A program made the position numbers and the translations under genes. DNA of 52,575 bases from Parvibaculum sp040216885 (lineage in GTDB: Bacteria > Pseudomonadota > Alphaproteobacteria > Parvibaculales > Parvibaculaceae), in the NCBI GenBank assembly GCA_040216885.1, contig JAVJOG010000016.1, positions 1 through 52,575 on the forward strand, given 5' to 3'. Positions 35,771-43,614 of the stretch are shown piece by piece. How positions within the stretch are numbered: position 1 is the stretch's first letter; the number at the start of each line of letters is the position of its first letter. The notes beneath the pieces are model-generated. The model was not told the DNA's origin. It worked only from the letters and a program-made list of their open reading frames with translations, and did no database searches.

Positions 35771-36109
35771 TTAGATTGCCTCCACGCCGGTTTCGCCCGT
35801 GCGGATGCGAATGGCTTCCTCGACGGACGAAATGAAAATCTTGCCGTCGCCGATGCGGCCCGTGCGTGCCGCCTGCTGGATCGCCTCGACGGCCTTTGCC
35901 ACCAGATCGTCGTTGAGCACAACCTCGATCTTCACCTTGGGCAGGAAATCGACGACATATTAGGCGCCGCGATAGAGTTCGGTATGGCCCTTCTGCCGGC
36001 CGAAGCCCTTGGCTTCGGTCACGGTGATGCCCTGCAGTCCCACCTCCTGCAGCGCTTCCTTTACCTCGTCGAGCTTGAACGGCTTGATGATCGCCTCGAT
36101 CTTTTTCAT
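35771..36109 (-). pseudogene. glnB: Nitrogen regulatory protein P-II with in-frame stop at codon 50
   Basis: The frame from ATG 36109 to TAA 35771 has exactly the 112 codons of GlnB, and every block is intact: 'MKKIEAIIKPFKLDEVKEAL', 'TVTEAKGFGRQKGHTELYRGA', then 'YVVDFLPKVKIEVV' and 'TGRIGDGKIFISSVEEAIRIRTGE'. Codon 50, Glu (GAA) in the family, is TAA (35962-35960). It immediately precedes Tyr51, the uridylylation site at the tip of the T-loop. The lack of any other damage argues for a very recent mutation or a base-call error. If real, the cell makes only a 49-residue fragment and must rely on another P-II. Confidence 0.88.
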
Positions 36110-36164
36110 TCGCTCACTTCCTTGCTTCCTGGGCTTGCCGCCCTCCGTATTGTCTTTCAAGGAT

Positions 36165-36181
36165 AGCACGGCTCATGCCAA
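36165..36181 (-). promoter_or_regulatory. Sigma-54 promoter of glnB-glnA
   Basis: The minus strand reads TTGGCATGAGCCGTGCT, which matches the -24/-12 consensus (YTGGCACG-N4-TTGCW) except at two positions and keeps the GG and GC dinucleotides 10 bp apart. The start site would be near 36153, 44 nt before the glnB ATG. This fits nitrogen-controlled glnBA. Confidence 0.72.
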
Positions 36182-36265
36182 CCCGGGGAAAGTCGAAAAA
36201 TTGAAATATAACAATATGTTATGCGTTCGGAGGCATGGCGCTGCCTGGCTTTTATGCAGCATGAA

Positions 36266-36282
36266 TGCACTTAAAATAGGCA
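36266..36282 (-). promoter_or_regulatory. Candidate NtrC-binding site
   Basis: TGCAC-N7-AGGCA on the plus strand resembles the palindromic NtrC site (TGCAC-N7-GTGCA) with two mismatches. It lies about 120 bp upstream of the predicted sigma-54 start, the usual enhancer distance. The divergent gap 36110-36433 otherwise holds an AT-rich tract (36200-36222) and no gene. Confidence 0.4.
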
Positions 36283-36433
36283 GTATGGACGAAAAACAGG
36301 CAACAACTTAACCAAAGCTTGCCAACGGGGGAAACCCGCCCGAGCCGGCCACATTTTTCCCGCGATTGACAGCCCGCCCGCGCCTCGCGACAAACACCTC
36401 ACATTTCAACCGGGGCCGGTCGGGACAAGGCGG

Positions 36434-37609
36434 ATGCAGGCGGCAAACAGAGTCTTTTCGAGCCTCGGCACGACGATCTTCACCACCATGTCGGCGCTTG
36501 CCGTCGAGCATGGCGCCATCAATCTCGGACAGGGCTTCCCGGATGATGAGGGCCCCGACGACGTGCGGGCGGCCGCTGCGAAAGCAATCATCGAAGGCCC
36601 GAACCAGTACCCGCCGATGATGGGCCTGCCCGCGTTGCGACAGGCGGTTGCCGCCGCCAACAGGCGCTTTTACGACCTCGATATCGACTGGCAGTCCGAA
36701 GTCATGGTCACCTCCGGCGCCACCGAAGCGCTGGCCGACTGCCTGATCGGCCTCCTCAATCCCGGCGATGAGGCGATCGTCATCGAGCCAGCCTATGACA
36801 GCTACAAGCCTGTCATCGAGGCGGCGGGCGCGAAGGCGGTCCCGGTCTCCCTCGAGCCGCCGCATTGGTCGCTGCCGCTGGAGAGGCTCGCGGCGGCCTT
36901 CTCCGACAGGACCAAGCTGATCGTTCTCAACACGCCGATGAACCCGACCGGCAAGGTCTTCACCCGCGCCGAACTCGAGGCCATTGCCGCGCTGCTGATC
37001 CGCCACGACGCCTATGCGGTCTGCGACGAGGTCTATGAACATCTGGTCTTTTCGGGCCGCCGCCACATTCCGCTGATGACGCTGCCCGGCATGCGCGAGC
37101 GCTGCCTTCGCATCGGCTCGGCCGGCAAGACCTTCTCGCTGACCGGCTGGAAAGTCGGTTATGTGACGGGCCCCGCTCACCTGCTGCAGACAGTCGCGAA
37201 GACCCACCAATTCGTCACCTTCACGACGCCCCCGGCGCTCCAGTCGGCGGTCGCCTTCGGGCTTGCCAAGGACGACGCCTATTTCGCGGGCCTCGCCGCC
37301 TCGCTGGAGGCGAAGCGCGATCGGTTGGCGCAAGGATTGGCCGAAGCTGGCCTCGATGTTCTGTCCACGGACGGAACCTATTTCATCTCGGCGGATTTCC
37401 GCGCCCTCGGCTTCATCGGCACCGACGAGGAGTTCTGTCGCGACATCACCATCAAGGCGAAAGTCGCCGCTATCCCGCTCTCGGCCTTCTACGCCGACCC
37501 TGCCAAGGCCCCGCGCCACCTCGCTCGCTTCTGCTTTTGCAAGCAGGACGCGGTGCTGGAGGAATCCAGCGCGCGGCTGAAGGCCTACGCAAAGGGACAG
37601 GGCGGGTGA
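36434..37609 (+). CDS. PLP-dependent class I/II aminotransferase
   Basis: Encodes 391 residues. Fold-type I signatures are 'INLGQGFPDDEGPDDVR', 'VTSGATEALADCLIGLLNPGDEAIVIEPAYDSY', 'LIVLNTPMNPTGKVFTRAEL', 'AVCDEVYEHLVF', and the PLP lysine in 'GSAGKTFSLTGWKVGY'. It is closest in style to the YbdL/kynurenine-glutamine transaminase group ('FTTPPALQSAVAFGL'), so methionine, glutamine or kynurenine are likely donors. Its TGA overlaps the GTG of the downstream esterase by four bases (GTGA), so the two are coupled. It is divergent from glnB. Confidence 0.9.
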   Translation: MQAANRVFSSLGTTIFTTMSALAVEHGAINLGQGFPDDEGPDDVRAAAAKAIIEGPNQYPPMMGLPALRQAVAAANRRFYDLDIDWQSEVMVTSGATEALADCLIGLLNPGDEAIVIEPAYDSYKPVIEAAGAKAVPVSLEPPHWSLPLERLAAAFSDRTKLIVLNTPMNPTGKVFTRAELEAIAALLIRHDAYAVCDEVYEHLVFSGRRHIPLMTLPGMRERCLRIGSAGKTFSLTGWKVGYVTGPAHLLQTVAKTHQFVTFTTPPALQSAVAFGLAKDDAYFAGLAASLEAKRDRLAQGLAEAGLDVLSTDGTYFISADFRALGFIGTDEEFCRDITIKAKVAAIPLSAFYADPAKAPRHLARFCFCKQDAVLEESSARLKAYAKGQGG

Positions 37610-38265
37610 CGCTCACCGCGCTCCGCCGTCCCGCCGCCTCAGGCAAGCCCGAATGGCTGGTCGTCTTCCTGCACGGCTACGGTTCCTCCGGTGCCGAGTT
37701 GATGTCCTTCGCCGACTACTGGCGATCCTCGATGCCGAGCGTCGCCTTCGCCGCGCCGGACGGACTGTCGCCTGCGAAAGACGGCGGCTTCCAATGGATT
37801 GGCAAGCGCCCCGCCGGCGATCCGCGCCTTTATGACGACGCGGTCGCCGCAACACCCGCGCTCCAAGCATTTCTCGACGCCGAACTCGCGGCACACGATC
37901 TCGGGCCCGAACGCCTTGCGCTTGTCGGCTTCAGCCAAGGCACGGTGATGGCACTGCATCTGGGCCTCCGCCGCGCCGTCGCGCCTGCCGCCGTGCTCGG
38001 CTATTCCGGCGGCCTCGTCGGCGCAGATAAACTGAACGACGAAATTATATCGAAGCCGCCGGTCATGCTCGTTCATGGCGAGCAGGACGCGCTGGCGCCG
38101 CTCTACGGCATGATGGCGTCTGTAAAGGTGCTTTCGGCGGCGGGTGTCGTCTGTCAGGGCGTACCCGTTCCCGGCCTGGGCCATGAGGTCAACGCCGACG
38201 CGCTGATCTATGGCGCGCGCTTTCTGCTTTCGGCCTTCGCCTTCCGCGAGAAACACGGCGCCTGA
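37606..38265 (+). CDS. Carboxylesterase/phospholipase (alpha/beta hydrolase)
   Basis: Encodes 219 residues from GTG 37606, which overlaps the aminotransferase stop. The 'VVFLHGYGSSGAELMSFADYW' oxyanion region, nucleophile 'VGFSQGTVMAL', acid 'HGEQDALAP' and 'GLGHEVN' histidine give a full catalytic triad of the phospholipase/carboxylesterase (YpfH/acyl-protein thioesterase) family. It probably cleaves short-chain or acyl-protein esters in the cytoplasm. Confidence 0.9.
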   Translation: MTLTALRRPAASGKPEWLVVFLHGYGSSGAELMSFADYWRSSMPSVAFAAPDGLSPAKDGGFQWIGKRPAGDPRLYDDAVAATPALQAFLDAELAAHDLGPERLALVGFSQGTVMALHLGLRRAVAPAAVLGYSGGLVGADKLNDEIISKPPVMLVHGEQDALAPLYGMMASVKVLSAAGVVCQGVPVPGLGHEVNADALIYGARFLLSAFAFREKHGA

Positions 38266-38337
38266 CGCAGCGGCCTCGCCGTGCGCACGCCCCGCGCTGG
38301 ACAGCGCACACCGAGCCGCTATTCTCGCCGCCAATCG

Positions 38338-38354
38338 TTAGTATCACGAACTAA
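38338..38354. promoter_or_regulatory. Small palindrome upstream of the thiolase gene
   Basis: TTAGT (38338-38342) and ACTAA (38350-38354) are inverted around a 7-bp centre, 24 bp before the thiolase ATG. It could be a repressor operator of the TetR/fatty-acid type. The half sites are short, so chance is plausible. Confidence 0.25.
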
Positions 38355-38377
38355 AAAATCTTCAGGGAGCCCTTCGT

Positions 38378-39931
38378 ATGTCCGACAAACTCGATCCCCG
38401 CATGCCCATCCTTGTCGGCTGCGGCCAGTTGGTCCAGAAGGAAAAGGACGTCGAGAAGGCGCTCTCGCCGATGCATCTGATGGCGGACGCCGCCCGCGCT
38501 GCCGCCGCCGACACCGGGCTTGGCGACAAGCTCTGGGCCGCCATCGACAATGTGACGACGGTGCGCTTCATCACCGACAGCCCGGATTCAGGGAGACTGC
38601 CCTTCGGTCGCTATCCGAATGCCTCGAAGACGCTGGCCAACATGCTGGGCGCGAACCCGGCAAAGACCTGCCACGGCCCGACCGGCGGCAACACGCCGCA
38701 AATGCTGGTCAACCACACCGCCGAGCTGATCGCCAATGGCGACACGCAGGTGGCGCTCGTCGCCGGCTCGGAATGTTTCGGCACGCTGATGCGCGCACTG
38801 GGGCAGGGCAAGCAGCTTCCCTGGCACGACGAAAATCCCGGTGGCACCCGCATCGACATCGGCAACGAGAAGGCCGGCGTCACCGAAACCGAAAAGCGCC
38901 ACAAACTGCAAATCCCGGTCAACATCTATCCGATGTTCGAAAACGCCATTCGCGGCGCCAAGGGCCGCTCCGTCCGCGATCACCAGCTTGCCGTCGGCCG
39001 CTTGATGGCGCCCTTCACCGAAATTGCCGCGAAGCATCCGCAGGCCTGGTTCCCCATCGCCCGCACGGCGGAAGAAATCGCGACACCCACCGACGACAAC
39101 CGTTATGTTGGCTTTCCGTACACGAAGTATATGAACGCCATCATGCAGGTCGATCAGGCCGCTGCCGTCGTGATGATGTCGGTCGAGAAGGCGCGCGAGC
39201 TGGGCATTCCGCAATCGAAATGGGTCTTCCTGCATGGTTGCGCCGATGCCAACGATCTCTGGTATCCTACCGAGCGCGTGAATTATCATTCATCGTCGGC
39301 AATCCGCATGATGGGCAGGAAGGCTTTCGCGATGTCGGGCTGGAAGATCGGCGACATCGACTATTTCGACCTCTATTCCTGCTTCCCGTCAGCCGTGCAG
39401 ATCGGTCGCGACGAACTGGGGATCGCCGAGGACGATCCGCGCCCGCTCACAGTCACCGGTGGCCTGCCGTATTTCGGCGGTGCCGGCAACAACTACGTGA
39501 TGCATTCGATCGCGACGATGATGGACAAACTGCGCGCGAAGCCGGGCAGCAAAGGCCTCTGCACCTCGAACGGCTGGTACGTGACGAAGCACGGCCTCGG
39601 CCTCTATTCGACGACGCCGCGCGAAGGCAAATGGGAGCGCGAGAACCCGGCCAGCTATCAGGCCGAAATCGACGCGGAGAAACACCCGAAGGTCGAGGAG
39701 AAGCCGAACGGCAAGGCGAAGGTCGAGACCTACACCGTGGTCCATGGCCGCGGCGGCGCCGAATTCGCGATCCTGTTCGGCCGCCTTGCCGACACCGACG
39801 CGCGCTTCGTCGCCCATACACCGAACGACCCGGCAACGCTTCAGGACATGCTGACCCGCGACCAGCTCGGCCGCCCCGGCAGCGTGTCCTCCCCCACCGA
39901 CGGCAGCGTCAACATCTTCACGCCGGAGTGA
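38378..39931 (+). CDS. SCP-x-like thiolase homolog (thiolase-like protein)
   Basis: Encodes 517 residues. The opening 'MPILVGCGQLVQ' and the segments 'VALVAGSECFGTLMRAL', 'VQIGRDELGIAEDDPRPLTVTGGLPYFGGAGNNYVMHSIATMM' and 'CTSNGWYVTKHGLGLYST' identify the acetyl-CoA acetyltransferase/SCP-x-like thiolase family found with acyl-CoA degradation genes. The normal nucleophile position in 'GPTGGNTPQML' carries Asn rather than Cys, and the C-terminal CxG loop is altered. A classical thiolytic mechanism is therefore doubtful. A C-terminal domain of about 90 residues (Lys/Glu-rich then DUF35-like) is present. The function is unassigned. Confidence 0.82.
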   Translation: MSDKLDPRMPILVGCGQLVQKEKDVEKALSPMHLMADAARAAAADTGLGDKLWAAIDNVTTVRFITDSPDSGRLPFGRYPNASKTLANMLGANPAKTCHGPTGGNTPQMLVNHTAELIANGDTQVALVAGSECFGTLMRALGQGKQLPWHDENPGGTRIDIGNEKAGVTETEKRHKLQIPVNIYPMFENAIRGAKGRSVRDHQLAVGRLMAPFTEIAAKHPQAWFPIARTAEEIATPTDDNRYVGFPYTKYMNAIMQVDQAAAVVMMSVEKARELGIPQSKWVFLHGCADANDLWYPTERVNYHSSSAIRMMGRKAFAMSGWKIGDIDYFDLYSCFPSAVQIGRDELGIAEDDPRPLTVTGGLPYFGGAGNNYVMHSIATMMDKLRAKPGSKGLCTSNGWYVTKHGLGLYSTTPREGKWERENPASYQAEIDAEKHPKVEEKPNGKAKVETYTVVHGRGGAEFAILFGRLADTDARFVAHTPNDPATLQDMLTRDQLGRPGSVSSPTDGSVNIFTPE

Positions 39932-39946
39932 GGCGGGGCCGCGACT

Positions 39947-40306
39947 TCACCACCACCACGTCTCGGGATCGGGCACCGGCTTGCCGTCCATCGCCAGCAT
40001 GAAGCCTTTGATGAGGCGGATCAGCAGCCACACCAGCGTCGCCAGCAGGATCAGCACACCGATCAGGATGAACGTCGTGATTGCGCCGATGACGGCTAAC
40101 AGAATGCCGATCCAGAAGGTGCGGATCAGATAGGTGAGGTGAGACGCCGCCGCTGGCGTCGCCTCGCTCCGCTTGAGATAGGCGACGATGACGCCCGCGA
40201 TAGCAGTGATACCGATGACGAAACCAATGAAATACAGGATGTAAACGAGCTTGGCCGTGCCGAACTCGTCGCCGGGCCGTGCGGCCGGGGTGGGCGCTTC
40301 GCTCAT
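39947..40306 (-). CDS. DUF4870-type small membrane protein
   Basis: Encodes 119 residues with three hydrophobic helices (about 18-43, 61-78 and 78-102) and a Trp-rich C-terminus ('DPETWWW'). The pattern 'KLVYILYFIGFVIGITAIAGVIVAYLKR...TYLIRTFWIGIL' resembles DUF4870/Tic20-like integral membrane proteins of unknown role. It is convergent with the thiolase-like gene. It has an A/P-rich N-terminus and no signal peptide apart from the first helix. Confidence 0.75.
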   Translation of the reverse strand: MSEAPTPAARPGDEFGTAKLVYILYFIGFVIGITAIAGVIVAYLKRSEATPAAASHLTYLIRTFWIGILLAVIGAITTFILIGVLILLATLVWLLIRLIKGFMLAMDGKPVPDPETWWW

Positions 40307-40440
40307 GGGATGCCTCCTCTGATGAGTCGCGTCCCTGAAAGGCTAACCCCTCATCCGCCCCCTGACCATCGGCTTTCCCTTGCCGGAACCGCCTTGGGGC
40401 GCTACTCCCTCGGCAACGAAATTGAATGTTAGGATCGCCC

Positions 40441-41022
40441 ATGCCCCGCATCTACATGATCCGCCACGGCGAGGCCGCCGCCGGCTGGGATGCCGACACC
40501 GATCCGGGCCTCAGCGACAAGGGCCGCGCGCAATCCGAAGCTGTTGCCCGCGAAATCGAGGCCCGCGTCGGTCGCAAGTTGCCGCTCCTCTCTTCGCCGC
40601 TACGCCGCTGCCGCGAGACCAGCGAACCGCTGGCCGCTAGCTGGGCCGCTGCGCCCGCCATCGAGCCCCGCGTCGCCGAAATCCCGTCGCCGATCGCCGA
40701 TGTCGCCGAACGCGGCCCCTGGCTGCGCCGCCTGATGGCCGGTACTTGGGCCGAGGCGCTGACGCCGGAAAACACCGGCCACGGCAAGGTCGATCTGGCG
40801 GCCTGGCGTCAGTCGGTCGTCGACGCGCTGACAGAGCGCAAGGAAGACACGGTGATCTTCTCCCATTTCATCGCCATCAACGTCGCGGCAGGGTTGGCGA
40901 CGGGCGATGATCGCCTCGTCACCTTCCGCCCCGACAATTGCTCGGTCACGATCTTTGAAACATCCGGCACGTCGCTGAAACTGATCGAGCAGGGCAGGGA
41001 AGCCGACACGAAGGTCAATTGA
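40441..41022 (+). CDS. Histidine phosphatase family protein (SixA/phosphoglycerate mutase-like)
   Basis: Encodes 193 residues from ATG 40441 (AGGA upstream). The catalytic 'RHGEA' (phospho-accepting H9) and second Arg 'SSPLRRCRETSEPLA' are intact, as is the later His in 'VIFSHFIAINVAAG'. Family members dephosphorylate small metabolites or, as SixA, protein phospho-histidine. No partner is evident. The frame ends where a LysR relic begins on the other strand. Confidence 0.88.
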   Translation: MPRIYMIRHGEAAAGWDADTDPGLSDKGRAQSEAVAREIEARVGRKLPLLSSPLRRCRETSEPLAASWAAAPAIEPRVAEIPSPIADVAERGPWLRRLMAGTWAEALTPENTGHGKVDLAAWRQSVVDALTERKEDTVIFSHFIAINVAAGLATGDDRLVTFRPDNCSVTIFETSGTSLKLIEQGREADTKVN

Positions 41023-41166
41023 ACCTCTCGCCGCCGTCCTGAGCGACAGTTCGACGCCGGGCGCCCGCGCCGCGAATTTTTTCAGCACCCGCGTCAGCCC
41101 GCTGCTCGCCAGAGTGCCGACGGTCGCGATCGAAACCGGCCCACCATCGCCCGTGTCGAACGGGAC
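41023..41166 (-). pseudogene. Fragment of a LysR-family regulator (substrate-binding domain)
   Basis: On the minus strand the sequence 'GGPVSIATVGTLASSGLTRVLKKFAARAPGVELSL' aligns in pattern with the start of the LysR co-inducer domain (G-P-L-R-I-G-x-x-x-T-L-A-S-x-x-L-P-x-L-L-x-x-F-x-x-x-x-P-x-V-x-L-S-L). The N-terminal HTH and the rest of the C-terminal domain are gone: the frame continues into the antisense of the phosphatase gene on one side and non-homologous sequence on the other. It is a relic, presumably of a divergent regulator of the sulfatase gene. Confidence 0.6.
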
Positions 41167-41252
41167 TACGGATTTAATCTGGAATAGGGGTCGCCGCATT
41201 CCGTCGCGCGGAATCCGGCCAATGAGCCCTTGTCCCGCGCATCTCGCTCGCA

Positions 41253-41269
41253 CTAATGTAATCCATTAG
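41253..41269. promoter_or_regulatory. Perfect palindrome (CTAATG-TAATC-CATTAG) before sulfatase
   Basis: Six-base perfect arms around a 5-bp centre lie 24 bp upstream of the sulfatase ATG, overlapping where a -10 or transcription start would be. It is a likely operator of a dimeric repressor. Its position between the LysR relic and the sulfatase gene suggests a regulatory site left over from, or still used by, a homologous regulator elsewhere. Confidence 0.45.
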
Positions 41270-41293
41270 AACGGCACCGGGGAGGAACGCGAC

Positions 41294-43561
41294 ATGACCT
41301 ACAAGCATCCGTCGGGCGAGGAGTTTCACGGCGTCATCGGTCGCACCGTCGCGGAATCGACGCCTTGGTGGCCGGGGCCGAAGCTCGGCGCCGGCGCCCC
41401 CGACGTCGTGATGGTCGTACTCGACGACACCGGCTTTGCGCATCTCGGCTGCTATGGCTCGACCATGGCGACTCCCAACATCGACGCGCTGGCCGCCACG
41501 GGCGCGCGCTTCACCGGCTTCCACACCACCGCGCTCTGCTCGCCGACCCGCGCCTGCCTGCTCACCGGCCGCAACCATCACGCGGTCGGCATGCGCGGCG
41601 TTTCGAATTTCGACACCGGCTTTCCCAACATGCGCGGCGCGATCCCGAAAAGCGCCGCGACGCTCGCGGAGATTCTGCGCGACAAGGGCTATGCGACCTT
41701 CGCCACCGGCAAATGGCATCTCGCGCCGATGAGCGAATGTTCCGCCGCCGGCCCCTTCGCCAATTGGCCGCTGCAAAAGGGTTTCGACCGCTATTACGGT
41801 TTCCTGCAGGGCGAGACCGACCAGTTCTACCCCGAGCTGACGCATGACAATCATTTCATCGGCGTACCGGCCCGCGTCGAGGACGGCTATCACGTCTCCG
41901 AAGACATCGTCGACCGTTCGGCCGGCATGATCCGCGACATCGTTTCGCTGGTCCCCGAGCGCCCCTTCTTTCTCTACTCGGCCTTCGGCGCCATGCACGC
42001 CCCGCATCAGGCGCCGCAAAGCTATCTCAATAAATATCGCGGCCGCTTCGATGCCGGCTGGGATGTCGAGCGCGAAAAATGGTTTGCCCGCCAGAAGGAG
42101 ATGGGCGTCATCCCGGCGGACACCGCGCTCGCCCCGCGCAATCCCGGCGTTCGTCCGTGGGAAGAGCTTTCGCCGAATGAAAAGGCCTTCGCCGCGCGGC
42201 TGCAGGAAGCCTTCGCCGCCATGCTCGAACACACCGATCATCAGATCGGCCGCCTGATCTCCTTTCTGAAGGAAATCGGCCGCTGGGACAACACGCTCTT
42301 CATTCTGCTCTCCGACAATGGCGCCAGCCAGGAAGGCGGGCCGAAGGGCGTCTTCGACGAGATGAAATGGTTCAACGGCATTCCCGAAAATGTCGATGCC
42401 GCGGTCGCCCGTCTCGACGACATTGGCGGGCCGGAAAGCCATTGCAACATTCCCTGGGGCTGGGCGCAGGCCGGCAACACGCCGCTGAAATGGTACAAGC
42501 AGAACACACATGGCGGCGGCGTCCGCGATCCACTGATCATGCACTTCCCCGCAGGCCTCGACGCGCCGGGCGCCTTCCGCCGCCAGTTCTGCCACGCGGT
42601 CGACATCGCGCCGACAGTGCTCGATATCATCGGCATCGAAACGCCGTCAGTTGTTGCTGGCGTGACGCAAATGCCGGTCCATGGCGTCAGCCTCAAACCG
42701 GCACTCGCCGACCCCGAAGCGAAAGTGGAACGCAGACCCCAGTTTTTCGAAATGCTCGGTCATCGCGGCATCTGGAAGTCAGGCTGGAAGGCCGTCACGC
42801 GCCACGAACAGGGCAAACCCTTCGACGAAGACCGCTGGGAGCTGTACCACCTCGCCGAAGACTTCTCGGAAATGAACGATCTCGCCGCCAGCGAACCCGC
42901 GCGGCTGAAGGAGTTGATCGAACTCTGGTGGGCCGAGGCAGAGGCGCAGGGCGCGCTGCCACTCGACGACCGCAACGGCATCGCGCTCTTCGCCGCCTCG
43001 CGCCGCCCCGGCATGCCGACCTCGCGCAAGCGCTTCCTCTATCGTCCGCCGGTCTCCCACATCGTCGCCGACGCCTGCCCGCCGGTCGGGCGCGGCTGGC
43101 GCATGACCGTCGACATGGTGCATCCGGCATCGGGGGGCGACGGCGCGCTGGTCGCCCGCGGCAGCATCAATTCCGGCTTCGTCCTCTACATCAAGGAGGG
43201 CCGCCTGCATTTCGACTACAACTGCTTCCACGAACATACGCGCGTCGCGGGCGCCGCGCCGCTGTCGCCCGGCGCGCGCAATGTCGAACTTGTCGTCACC
43301 CGCCGCGCCGATGGCGGCGGCGATGTCGCGCTCGCGGTCGATGGCACGGAAGTCGCCTCCGGAGCGATCCCGAAACTCGTGTTCATGCTCTCCTCGATCG
43401 GCATGGACATCGGCCGCAGCCTCGCGCCGGTCAACCGCGACTATGCCGAACCCTTCGCCTATGGCGGCACGATCCGCACCGTCGCCTTCGACATCCCCTC
43501 GCTCCGCCCGCAACAGGGAGAAGCGGTGGCTCAGGTCCGCGCCGCCTACGCGCAGCAATAA
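41294..43561 (+). CDS. Type I (formylglycine) arylsulfatase
   Basis: Encodes 755 residues, with GGAGG eight bases before the ATG. The sulfatase core has the formylglycine motif 'CSPTR' (C82-R86) followed by 'GR', the metal ligands 'VVLDDTGFAHLG', 'GKWHLAP', 'HAPHQAP' and 'LLSDNGASQEGG'. C82 must be oxidised by FGE or anSME. There is no signal peptide, so it is cytoplasmic. The extra 200-residue C-terminal beta-rich region ('GALVARGSINSGFVLYIKEGRLHFDYN') is typical of large AtsA-like sulfatases of soil and marine bacteria. The substrate is unknown. A palindrome and a LysR relic precede it. Confidence 0.93.
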   Translation: MTYKHPSGEEFHGVIGRTVAESTPWWPGPKLGAGAPDVVMVVLDDTGFAHLGCYGSTMATPNIDALAATGARFTGFHTTALCSPTRACLLTGRNHHAVGMRGVSNFDTGFPNMRGAIPKSAATLAEILRDKGYATFATGKWHLAPMSECSAAGPFANWPLQKGFDRYYGFLQGETDQFYPELTHDNHFIGVPARVEDGYHVSEDIVDRSAGMIRDIVSLVPERPFFLYSAFGAMHAPHQAPQSYLNKYRGRFDAGWDVEREKWFARQKEMGVIPADTALAPRNPGVRPWEELSPNEKAFAARLQEAFAAMLEHTDHQIGRLISFLKEIGRWDNTLFILLSDNGASQEGGPKGVFDEMKWFNGIPENVDAAVARLDDIGGPESHCNIPWGWAQAGNTPLKWYKQNTHGGGVRDPLIMHFPAGLDAPGAFRRQFCHAVDIAPTVLDIIGIETPSVVAGVTQMPVHGVSLKPALADPEAKVERRPQFFEMLGHRGIWKSGWKAVTRHEQGKPFDEDRWELYHLAEDFSEMNDLAASEPARLKELIELWWAEAEAQGALPLDDRNGIALFAASRRPGMPTSRKRFLYRPPVSHIVADACPPVGRGWRMTVDMVHPASGGDGALVARGSINSGFVLYIKEGRLHFDYNCFHEHTRVAGAAPLSPGARNVELVVTRRADGGGDVALAVDGTEVASGAIPKLVFMLSSIGMDIGRSLAPVNRDYAEPFAYGGTIRTVAFDIPSLRPQQGEAVAQVRAAYAQQ

Positions 43562-43614
43562 GGAAGGGGGCAGCGCCCGCTTTCCAGCCGCAATCGCCGG
43601 TCTATAGTGGCGGC

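Noticed and set aside
42367..43614. Long N-terminal extension of nnr reaching back through the sulfatase gene
   Set aside because: The extension is an Arg/Pro-rich out-of-frame reading of the sulfatase. The YjeF domain begins just after ATG 43615.
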